NCBI GenBank assembly: GCA_903912435.1
Contig: CAIWHI010000975.1
Span: forward strand, 1 to 5,476
Source of the DNA: an uncultured Bacteroidota bacterium
Lineage (GTDB): Bacteria > Bacteroidota > Bacteroidia > Chitinophagales > Chitinophagaceae
Direction: 5' to 3'
Length of the DNA: 5,476 nucleotides
Shown here: positions 1 through 5,476 of the stretch, one piece after another
Layout of the letters: every line of letters begins with the position of its first letter
Numbering within the stretch: position 1 is the stretch's first letter
Translations under genes and position numbers: made by a program
The notes under the pieces: model-generated
What the model was told of the DNA's origin: nothing
What the model saw: only the letters and a program-made list of their open reading frames with translations
Databases searched by the model: none

Positions 1-761
1 ATAGATGCAGGGTCATCGGTGAGCAGTTCGGCGTTTATTTCATATACACCTCTACGCACTTTTTTAATAAAACCGTAAACCACCGGTGTATTGAGCTTTT
101 TAGCTATGGTTTCAGTGCCCTTAAAAACACCGGTTTCCTGGTTAAGGAACGTGGTCCAATAGGCATTGCCGGGTTGTGGTGTTTGGTCAGCAATAAAGGC
201 AGTAGTATTCAGGTTCATTTTACCAGCGAACATTTCCTTATACGTATTCTTCATGGTAATGAGCCTGGTACCAAAGCGGGTGCGCATTTTGAATATTAGC
301 CCATCGAAATACTTATTGGCCAATGGATGGTAGATAACATAAAGCTGATGGCGACAAATAAGGCTGAATGTATTGCCACCCCATTCCCAATTACCCATAT
401 GGCCCATTACCAGTATGGCACTTTTATTTTCATCGGCCAGCTTAGCAAATATAGCCGCAGCATCAGGATGGAAATAGCAATGTTTGAGCATGTTTTTAGG
501 CTGAATAGTGAGCGTCTTAAAAACTTCTACAAACATATCACACAAATGTTTGTAGAATTTCTTGGCTATAACATCAATCTCCTCCTCGGTTTCATTAGGG
601 AATGAATTACGCAGATTTTGGTAAACCACCTCTTTCCTATAACCCAGACATGTATATAATATGAAATACACAAAGTCGGAAACCTTGTACAGAATAGGGA
701 AAGGTAGAATAGACAGCAGGTATATGAGTGGCAGGAGTAAATAATAAACTAGTGCTTGCAA
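1..761 (-). CDS. Lipid A biosynthesis acyltransferase, LpxL/HtrB family (3' end cut by window)
   Basis: This enzyme family transfers a secondary acyl chain from acyl-ACP to the lipid A precursor at the cytoplasmic face of the inner membrane. The visible part is 253 residues; members usually have about 290-310, so roughly 40 C-terminal residues lie outside the window. Residues 3-37 are a hydrophobic N-terminal anchor (YYLLLPLIYLLSILPF). It is followed by the family-typical GYRKEVVYQNLRNSFP at 40-55. The catalytic H-x4-E motif is GHMGNWEW, with H121 and E126. Further conserved-looking segments are MRTRFG (159-164), ADQTP (191-195) and FKGTETIAKKLNTPVV (213-228). The frame is open throughout. 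No ATG or GTG lies near the expected N-terminus. TTG at 759-761 gives MQALVYYLLLP, the usual family beginning. The alternative TTG at 780-782 overlaps the -7 promoter element, so I reject it. The acyl position specificity cannot be read from the sequence, so no lpxL/lpxM symbol is given. Confidence 0.9.
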   Translation of the reverse strand, partial: MQALVYYLLLPLIYLLSILPFPILYKVSDFVYFILYTCLGYRKEVVYQNLRNSFPNETEEEIDVIAKKFYKHLCDMFVEVFKTLTIQPKNMLKHCYFHPDAAAIFAKLADENKSAILVMGHMGNWEWGGNTFSLICRHQLYVIYHPLANKYFDGLIFKMRTRFGTRLITMKNTYKEMFAGKMNLNTTAFIADQTPQPGNAYWTTFLNQETGVFKGTETIAKKLNTPVVYGFIKKVRRGVYEINAELLTDDPAS

Positions 762-779
762 AGTATATGGAGATTTGTG

Positions 780-807
780 CAAATTTATGAAATTAATTTA
801 TCAACAA
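780..807 (-). promoter_or_regulatory. Candidate Bacteroidota promoter of the lipid A acyltransferase gene
   Basis: Read on the minus strand, there is a TTG (-33 element, 807-805), a 17-base spacer, and TAAATTTG (787-780), which is an exact match to the Bacteroidota -7 consensus TAnnTTTG. Transcription would start near 773, leaving a leader of about 12 bases before the TTG start codon at 761. It sits in the 62-base gap behind the membrane-protein gene. No clear terminator is visible in that gap, so readthrough from the upstream gene is also possible. Confidence 0.55.
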
Positions 808-823
808 TCTCTACAGCAAATTG

Positions 824-1366
824 CTAAAATTTACTGGCTACCCATCTAATAATAACCAATATTAAGTAGCCTAAAATTAAGCCACCAGTCAAACCACCCA
901 CTGCCCCTGAACTGATAGCCATATTTAAAGGCATCTTTAGATGCAGGACTGCCCTGACAAATGACATAATACTAATTCCAGAAAGGATGCCACCAATACT
1001 GGTTATAGAGAACAGAAATACCTTAAATCCACTTAATAAAGACCGCTGCCTGATACCAGCGAATACCGAAGCACTTAATATGCCAAGGGTTGTAAATAAA
1101 AACAAGATAAAAAGGAGCCCAATAGCAATACATACCCCAATAGCCATAACCCCACATGTAAGGCAAACAATTGCCAATATAAAAGACAGCCAAACAGCAG
1201 CATACCATGGCCCTTCCTCCTGAGATGCATCATCATTTGCATGTTCTAATACTGAGTCGGCAGAGGCTATGCCCACCACCTGTCCTGCACTTGGGTAGGT
1301 TTGGCATTGGGCTATTGGTGCCAATAAAAGTAGCAGCGAGAGTAATGCAATAATAAACTTGTGCAT
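824..1366 (-). CDS. Small multi-span membrane protein with signal sequence, family not recognised
   Basis: I do not recognise this protein. From the ATG at 1366 it has 180 residues. Residues 1-22 (MHKFIIALLSLLLLLAPIAQCQ) form a typical signal sequence. A short polar, acidic stretch follows (about 23-53, with EHANDDASQEE), then a long hydrophobic block at about 56-103 that may be two membrane helices. A basic turn (RQR, 106-108) precedes helices at about 115-137 and 151-174. The last helix is rich in small residues (SSGAVGGLTGG, about 152-162), which suggests tight helix packing. Cys21 could be a lipidation site, but Gln before it is a poor lipobox residue. The frame also opens at an ATG at 1435, giving 203 residues with a 23-residue polar extension ahead of the signal sequence. 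I prefer 1366 because it puts the hydrophobic core right after a short basic start and because a -7-like element (1391-1384) lies inside the extension. It is probably an inner-membrane protein of unknown role. Confidence 0.75.
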   Translation of the reverse strand: MHKFIIALLSLLLLLAPIAQCQTYPSAGQVVGIASADSVLEHANDDASQEEGPWYAAVWLSFILAIVCLTCGVMAIGVCIAIGLLFILFLFTTLGILSASVFAGIRQRSLLSGFKVFLFSITSIGGILSGISIMSFVRAVLHLKMPLNMAISSGAVGGLTGGLILGYLILVIIRWVASKF

Positions 1367-1383
1367 ATGAGAATATTCGAATC

Positions 1384-1391
1384 CAAATTTA
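1384..1391 (-). promoter_or_regulatory. Possible -7 promoter element before the small membrane protein gene
   Basis: TAAATTTG on the minus strand matches the Bacteroidota -7 consensus exactly and lies 17 bases ahead of the ATG at 1366. No TTG -33 element is present at the expected distance, where the sequence is A-rich. The match could be chance, since a motif with six fixed bases is expected a few times in a window of this size when both strands are counted. If it is real, the 1435 start would be outside the transcript made from here. Confidence 0.25.
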
Positions 1392-1450
1392 GGAATGTTT
1401 AGTGGTTCCTGTTTTTTTTGTTTTTCATTCATCATATTGCTATAATAAAT

Positions 1451-1485
1451 TAAAATGTTCTTGCCTTAATAATAAAGCCAAGAAC
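1451..1485 (-). terminator. Probable intrinsic terminator of the T9SS-cargo gene
   Basis: About 20 bases after the stop codon at 1506, the minus strand can fold a hairpin. The outer arm is 7 bp (GTTCTTG with CAAGAAC), then one G/G mismatch, then 3 more pairs (CTT with AAG) around a 7-base AT-only loop. It is followed by the T-rich sequence ATTTTAATTTATTAT. The T-tract is interrupted by A, so termination may be partial. The plus-strand side lacks a T-run, so the structure serves the minus strand. Confidence 0.6.
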
Positions 1486-1505
1486 ACTTATGAAAATTAT
1501 CAAAA

Positions 1506-3467
1506 CTAATGCGCCACCACAAATTTTCCTCTTTGGGTTTGGCCATTAGCTATAATAGTGATTAAATAAACCCCATCAGCCAGGTCACCTGTGCTAAAAG
1601 TAGCATTTGTAGTTAGGCCTGCTTTGCAATTGATGTTTTGCGAATTCAATTCCTGACCCGTAATATTAGAAATATTTACTTTGGCTACTCCATCCTGATT
1701 CATTGTTATGGGGATATTAATAGAAGCATTTGCAGGGTCGGGGTAGGCCGGGTTTGGTTTATTATTCACGAATGTTTCTGGAACAGATACCGGAGCTACT
1801 GGTACATATCCAAAGTAGGTGCGGATAAATGGCACATAACCATTTGAAAATGAGTGTGCTACAGATCTATGTATTCCTGTGCTTCCATCATTATGTGATG
1901 TATCAAATATCGACAATGTGCCTCCATTATTGGGTATATTAGGAGAATTGGATGCCAAAACCAGGAGGTTGCTGGTAAGGTTACTCATTTGGATAACTGC
2001 AGCATAAGTATAACCGGGCTGCATTACAAATGGAGTCACACCGCCCGACGCGCCTGTATCAATCCTGAAATCAACCCATTTTGTTGTGGTACTTGTAGAG
2101 TAATCAGCTACAACCAGGCGGCGTGAAACCGATTTGCCCATATAGGTCCAGCTTGTGTCTCCCTTTTTGGTGCGGTACAACTGTATGGCCACCTTTCCGG
2201 TGGTGTTAAAATTGGCACTCAAATTAGAAAATGCTACTCCAAATCCCGATACAGTATCACCAATTGACCCACTAGGTACATTGAAAATAACTCCCATCAT
2301 ATAAGAAGAAGTGAAGCCTGTGGTACGTGCATTTAAATAGTAGTTAGTAGCAACCTCAAGCGAATTTTGCATCCAGGTAGTGTCTGTAATATTAAATCTA
2401 AACGTGTCAATATCATTGGTATGGTCTACATCGGTGCTCAGGTTATTTTGGAAAACACATTCATAAGAGCCAGTGCTAACAGGCTTATAGCCTGGGTATT
2501 GCACTATAGAATCTGCGGCATTCACAGGAAGTGAAGTGTAGCTATTGGTTTGTGAATAAACTGATGTACTACCATTAAAGATAGTGGCACTGGTTGGTAC
2601 GTTTACTTCTGCATTTGAAGCATAGTTAGAAAGTAAAACCGATGGTCGAAAGGTATCTATAAAAGCCAATGGGGTATTAAATACCGAACCATCAAGTGCA
2701 TTGGCATCAGGTAACCACACATAGCCATCTCTTATCCCGGCATCATGGGCCTCCAGTTCGGTTAGGGTCATATCATCTATCATCCAACTGAGGTCAAAAA
2801 AGTCATCACCATAAAATACATACCTTATATATACCGCCGCGTGTCCAGCAGCCGTCGATGTAATATTCAGATGGACTAAGGAAGTATTTGCTGAAGTAGT
2901 ACCAAATATCAGGTTATTATTCAGATCAACCGGATATGCGGTATGAGTGGCAAAGGTTGGGTCGGTACTTACCCAAACCTCAAATGTATCAAACACTTGA
3001 CCTGCATAGTTTTCGAAATTCAGCCTTACAGTAGGATGCCCTGTACAATTGTAGGCTGGTGATTGCAACCATCCCGATGGAGCGCAACTGCAATCAAATT
3101 GAAAAGAGTCAGCATCAAAAATCATCCAGCCGTTTGAAGCTGTAGTTGATTTCATCGTATCCATTGTATTTGAAGAACTCGACGCATGGTGGCTCCAATG
3201 CCATTTTCCGGGGCCACTTATTACCCCTGCGGTCCAGCCAGTTGGCAAACTGGTATCTGTGCCCGAACCAAAATGTTCACTTGCAATAGTCACCGTAGTA
3301 GCTCTTGCACCTTCTTTCACCTTACTATGGTTTTGATTTTTCGGTGCAACATCAATTCTGGGTATTTCACCCATCTTGAAGAAATTAGTGTTATTGGTAG
3401 CCCCTGTTTGTCCTAAGGCACTCATCAGTGGCATAATAGCCGCAATTAATAAGAATAGTTTCTTCAT
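1506..3467 (-). CDS. Secreted protein with choice-of-anchor J-like domain and T9SS type A C-terminal sorting domain
   Basis: This 653-residue protein is predicted to be exported by Sec and then carried across the outer membrane by the type IX secretion system. Residues 1-20 are a signal peptide (MKKLFLLIAAIMPLMSALGQ). Residues about 61-237 resemble a choice-of-anchor J (MAM/jelly-roll-like) domain: it opens with SEHFGSGTDTSLPTGWT, has GWLQSPAYNC in the middle and ends with SWMIDDMTLTELEAHDAGI. Residues about 240-560 are Ser/Thr/Asn-rich predicted beta structure that I cannot assign to a family. Residues about 565-653 are a type A T9SS sorting domain: NKPNPAYPDP at 569-578, ISNITGQEL at 599-607, LADGVYLITI at 629-638 and the terminal KFVVAH. 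No catalytic motif is visible, so an adhesin, matrix or surface protein is likelier than an enzyme. The ATG at 3467 starts right at the basic MKK of the signal peptide. The ATG follows an A-rich tract and has no Shine-Dalgarno sequence. Terminators on both sides suggest a single-gene transcript. Confidence 0.88.
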   Translation of the reverse strand: MKKLFLLIAAIMPLMSALGQTGATNNTNFFKMGEIPRIDVAPKNQNHSKVKEGARATTVTIASEHFGSGTDTSLPTGWTAGVISGPGKWHWSHHASSSSNTMDTMKSTTASNGWMIFDADSFQFDCSCAPSGWLQSPAYNCTGHPTVRLNFENYAGQVFDTFEVWVSTDPTFATHTAYPVDLNNNLIFGTTSANTSLVHLNITSTAAGHAAVYIRYVFYGDDFFDLSWMIDDMTLTELEAHDAGIRDGYVWLPDANALDGSVFNTPLAFIDTFRPSVLLSNYASNAEVNVPTSATIFNGSTSVYSQTNSYTSLPVNAADSIVQYPGYKPVSTGSYECVFQNNLSTDVDHTNDIDTFRFNITDTTWMQNSLEVATNYYLNARTTGFTSSYMMGVIFNVPSGSIGDTVSGFGVAFSNLSANFNTTGKVAIQLYRTKKGDTSWTYMGKSVSRRLVVADYSTSTTTKWVDFRIDTGASGGVTPFVMQPGYTYAAVIQMSNLTSNLLVLASNSPNIPNNGGTLSIFDTSHNDGSTGIHRSVAHSFSNGYVPFIRTYFGYVPVAPVSVPETFVNNKPNPAYPDPANASINIPITMNQDGVAKVNISNITGQELNSQNINCKAGLTTNATFSTGDLADGVYLITIIANGQTQRGKFVVAH

Positions 3468-3498
3468 GTTTTTATTTGGTTTTAGTTGAAAAATGGTT

Positions 3499-3531
3499 AA
3501 AATTTATGTGCAATAAATTCCAATACCACAA
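3499..3531 (-). promoter_or_regulatory. Candidate promoter of the T9SS-cargo gene
   Basis: In the 225-base gap upstream of the secreted-protein gene, the minus strand has TTG (3531-3529), a 22-base spacer and TAAATTTT (3506-3499). The latter matches the Bacteroidota -7 consensus TAnnTTTG except for the last base. Transcription would start near 3492, giving a leader of about 25 bases. A promoter is expected here because a strong terminator lies just upstream. The rest of the gap (about 3532-3638) shows no gene or further structure that I can support. Confidence 0.4.
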
Positions 3532-3638
3532 CCATCTTATAATTTCGATAGGTTAATTCTAGACAAAATTCAGATGAATGTGATAATTGAATATAGGTGA
3601 AACTCTAATTGCCATGCTAAGTATTAGACAACTTTAAC

Positions 3639-3665
3639 AAAAAATACCCCTAATTATAGGGGTAT
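3639..3665 (-). terminator. Intrinsic terminator after the M32 carboxypeptidase gene
   Basis: Twenty-eight bases after the stop codon at 3693, the minus strand forms a perfect 9-bp stem (ATACCCCTA pairing with TAGGGGTAT) around a 4-base loop. The last stem base begins a run of six T (3644-3639), and the centre of the stem is four G-C pairs. This is a textbook Rho-independent terminator. The plus strand has no T-run after the hairpin, so it acts on the minus strand only and closes the transcript that contains the carboxypeptidase gene. Confidence 0.85.
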
Positions 3666-3692
3666 AAAATATGTGTGTATTTGAAAATGCTA

Positions 3693-5198
3693 TTACCAAT
3701 TGCTAATACCGTAAATACTACTATACTTATTCTGTATATATTTGATGAAATGTGCTGCATTCAATCCTTCACCGGTTATCTGCTTACACAATTCTTCAGA
3801 AGTATATCTCCTGCCATGCCTATGCACCTTTTCCCTTAGCCATGCCAACAATTGTGATGTATCCCCATTCCTGATTTGTACATCAAGCTGCTCAATATCT
3901 TTTTGCGCCTGGTGAAAAAACTGGGCTGCATAAAAACTACCCAATGAGTAGGTAGGGAAATAGCCAAACATGCCATGGCTCCAGTGCACATCCTGCAATA
4001 CACCTGTCTTATCATCCTTTGGGCTAATACCCAGGTATTGTTGGTAAAGCTCATTCCATTTTGCCGGTAGGTCGGCTGGGTCCATGCTACCCTCTATGAG
4101 TCCTTTTTCCAGTTCATACCTTATTAGTACATGGAAATGATAAGTAACTTCATCGGCCTCAGTGCGTATCAGCGAAGGTTCTACCTTGTTCATAGCATGA
4201 TACCATTCTTCAAGGCTAATATTTGCTAATTGATCTGGAAAATAGGTCTGTAATTTGGGATAGAAATAGGTCCAGAAATCATGCCCACGGCCTATGCAGT
4301 TTTCCCAAAGCCGTGACTGCGATTCATGAATTCCCAACGATGCAGGTGAACCCAGGGGCAACCCATATTGGTCCTCAGGCAGGCCCTGCTCATAAAGTCC
4401 GTGCCCACCTTCATGTATGCAACTCCATAGCATTGATGCATAATTCTGTTCATCAACCCTGGTTGTAAGCCGCACATCATTTGATGAAAAAGAAGTAGTA
4501 AAAGGATGTTCGGAATAATCCTGCCGACCTGCCTCAAAATCAAAGCCCATGCTTTTTAATACATCAATCGAAAAATCCCATTGTTGTTGTTTGGGGAAAT
4601 TGAGTTGGAAGCTATCATTGCTTACCTGTGTTTTATTCTTTATGGTTTTGTGTAGGAGTGGTAACTGCGACTTGATTCCGGCAAATACAGGGTCAAGCAT
4701 AGCAACTGTTGCCCCTTTTTCATACTCGTCAAGCAGGGCATCATAAGCATGATCTTTGTAGCCAAATAGTTCGGCCTGCCTTCTTTTTATGGTAATCATC
4801 CGGGCAAGCACGTGTGCAAACAGACTATAATCATTTTTTTTACGTGCATCAACCCATGCATTAAAACCCTCACTTTGCAGCATAGATAATTCCTCTATAA
4901 ATGCTGGTGATAGTTTTTTATTACGGGTATAATCCTCCAGGCTCAGCCTCACATTGGCTTTTTCTGTATCATTTAGTTCTTCATTATTCGTTAGTTCGGT
5001 CAGTAAATTTCCTAACTCATTGCTGGTCAATATTTCATGTGCCTGCGATGCCAGGGTAGCCAATTGGCGGCCACGTGCGGCAGCTCCTTTTACAGGCATA
5101 TATATTTCCTGGTCCCAGCTTAGTAAGGCTGAGGCATAATTGAGGTCTGCCGCTTTTTGAAGCAGGGTAGTATAGGCTGTATATTGTGTTATTGACAT
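3693..5198 (-). CDS. M32 family metallocarboxypeptidase (thermostable carboxypeptidase Taq type)
   Basis: This is a complete 501-residue protein, the usual length for peptidase family M32. It is a cytoplasmic zinc- or cobalt-dependent carboxypeptidase that removes C-terminal amino acids with broad specificity. All the family signatures are visible in order: HPF at 231-233, DVRLT at 241-245 (DxRxT), the metal-binding HEGGH at 262-266 (HExxH), HESQ at 291-294, IRTEADE at 344-350 and GVLQDVHW at 399-406. The expected metal ligands are H262, H266 and E292, with E263 as the general base; the 30-residue spacing from H262 to E292 fits the family. The N-terminal part (1-200) is helical, with SWDQEIYMP at 27-35, as is common in this family. 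There is no signal peptide. The ATG at 5198 follows a run of seven A and has no Shine-Dalgarno sequence. The gene lies 58 bases after the upstream RelA/SpoT-type gene with no terminator or recognisable promoter between them, so cotranscription is likely. Its likely role is peptide turnover. Confidence 0.96.
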   Translation of the reverse strand: MSITQYTAYTTLLQKAADLNYASALLSWDQEIYMPVKGAAARGRQLATLASQAHEILTSNELGNLLTELTNNEELNDTEKANVRLSLEDYTRNKKLSPAFIEELSMLQSEGFNAWVDARKKNDYSLFAHVLARMITIKRRQAELFGYKDHAYDALLDEYEKGATVAMLDPVFAGIKSQLPLLHKTIKNKTQVSNDSFQLNFPKQQQWDFSIDVLKSMGFDFEAGRQDYSEHPFTTSFSSNDVRLTTRVDEQNYASMLWSCIHEGGHGLYEQGLPEDQYGLPLGSPASLGIHESQSRLWENCIGRGHDFWTYFYPKLQTYFPDQLANISLEEWYHAMNKVEPSLIRTEADEVTYHFHVLIRYELEKGLIEGSMDPADLPAKWNELYQQYLGISPKDDKTGVLQDVHWSHGMFGYFPTYSLGSFYAAQFFHQAQKDIEQLDVQIRNGDTSQLLAWLREKVHRHGRRYTSEELCKQITGEGLNAAHFIKYIQNKYSSIYGISNW

Positions 5199-5256
5199 TT
5201 TTTTGTGTTTGATTATTAATTTTTGAATTTTGTTGAATAGGAGTGAGGTCTGAGTT

Positions 5257-5476
5257 TTAATCTTCTGCCTTCTCTATACGCTCTATTTTATTAATACCCT
5301 CAAGGGCACCTAGTTTATTACAGAAATTATTCAACTCGTCCCTGTCGTGTACATAAACCATAATAGTGCCTTCAAAGATCCCATCTTTTGAATCAATGCT
5401 CAGGGAGCGCATATTCAGTTTTAGTTCTCCTGAAATTACATTGGTTATTTTCTGTATCACGCCTACATCATCCAGC
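5257..5476 (-). CDS. RelA/SpoT-type (p)ppGpp synthetase/hydrolase, C-terminal ACT domain (5' part outside window)
   Basis: Only the last 73 codons are present; the frame is open to the window edge and the true start lies beyond it. The visible residues form an ACT domain: LDDVGVIQKITNVIS, then LKLNMRSLSIDSKDGIFEG, then IMVYVHDRDELNNFCNKL and finally the GINKIERI strand before the stop. This order and wording match the C-terminal regulatory domain of long RelA/SpoT homologues, especially ITNVIS, the MRSLSI-DG-FEG core and the YVHD strand. In these enzymes, the ACT domain helps sense amino-acid state and controls (p)ppGpp synthesis and hydrolysis. The catalytic HD and synthetase domains are not in the window, so a Rel/SpoT or RelA assignment cannot be made and no symbol is given. 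Another ACT-domain protein is possible but less likely. The carboxypeptidase gene follows 58 bases downstream. Confidence 0.85.
   Translation of the reverse strand, partial: LDDVGVIQKITNVISGELKLNMRSLSIDSKDGIFEGTIMVYVHDRDELNNFCNKLGALEGINKIERIEKAED

Noticed and set aside
327..605. Plus-strand open frame of 92 codons
   Set aside because: It lies antisense within the lipid A acyltransferase gene, whose protein carries clear family motifs, and its own product shows no domain.
813..823. Short palindrome AGCAATTTGCT-like (minus strand) right after the membrane-protein stop codon
   Set aside because: The stem is too short, with at most 5 bp and almost no loop, and no T-run follows, so it is not a convincing terminator.
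987..1223. Open frames on both strands within the small membrane-protein gene (also 1208-1023)
   Set aside because: They overlap a frame with a coherent signal sequence and membrane helices, and their own products show no such organisation.
1302..1310. Lipobox ending at Cys21 of the small membrane protein
   Set aside because: The residue before the Cys is Gln, where Gly, Ala or Ser is expected. The case is too weak to call it a lipoprotein.
1..3467. The idea that the T9SS cargo gene, the membrane protein and the lipid A acyltransferase form one dedicated surface-anchoring system
   Set aside because: A probable terminator and separate promoter-like elements divide them, and lipid A acyltransferases are general housekeeping enzymes. 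Adjacency alone does not support a system.
4223..4543. Overlapping frames inside the carboxypeptidase gene, together with those at 3836-4054, 4549-4746 and 4954-5139
   Set aside because: All are embedded in a gene whose complete set of M32 motifs fixes the reading frame.

Overview
The window looks like an ordinary stretch of a Bacteroidota chromosome, possibly Chitinophagales-like, though the order is only a guess. The evidence for the phylum is a secreted protein with a type IX secretion (Por) C-terminal sorting domain, start codons preceded by A-rich tracts without Shine-Dalgarno sequences, and promoter-like TAnnTTTG elements of the Bacteroidota sigma factor. Base composition is moderately AT-rich. 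All five genes lie on the minus strand, so transcription runs from high to low coordinates. No RNA gene, mobile element, CRISPR array or phage gene was seen.

In transcription order: (1) 5476-5257 is the C-terminal ACT domain of a RelA/SpoT-type (p)ppGpp synthetase/hydrolase, cut by the window edge. (2) 5198-3693 is a complete M32 (Taq-type) metallocarboxypeptidase, 58 bases downstream and probably cotranscribed with the first gene. It ends at a strong intrinsic terminator (3665-3639). (3) 3467-1506 is a 653-residue secreted protein with a signal peptide, a choice-of-anchor J-like domain and a type A T9SS sorting domain. It has a candidate promoter at 3531-3499 and a hairpin terminator at 1485-1451. 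(4) 1366-824 (or from 1435) is an unrecognised small multi-span membrane protein with a signal sequence. (5) 761-1 is a lipid A acyltransferase of the LpxL/HtrB family that probably begins at a TTG codon just below a good Bacteroidota promoter; its C-terminus is outside the window.

The genes do not form an obvious single pathway. The stringent-response enzyme and peptidase are cytoplasmic housekeeping functions, while the other three concern the envelope: a secreted cargo, a membrane protein and lipid A synthesis. T9SS cargo of the type A class is often anchored to LPS, but linking that to the nearby acyltransferase would be speculation, because terminators and promoters appear to separate the units. 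I did not find a convincing novel system. The least explained item is the small membrane protein.
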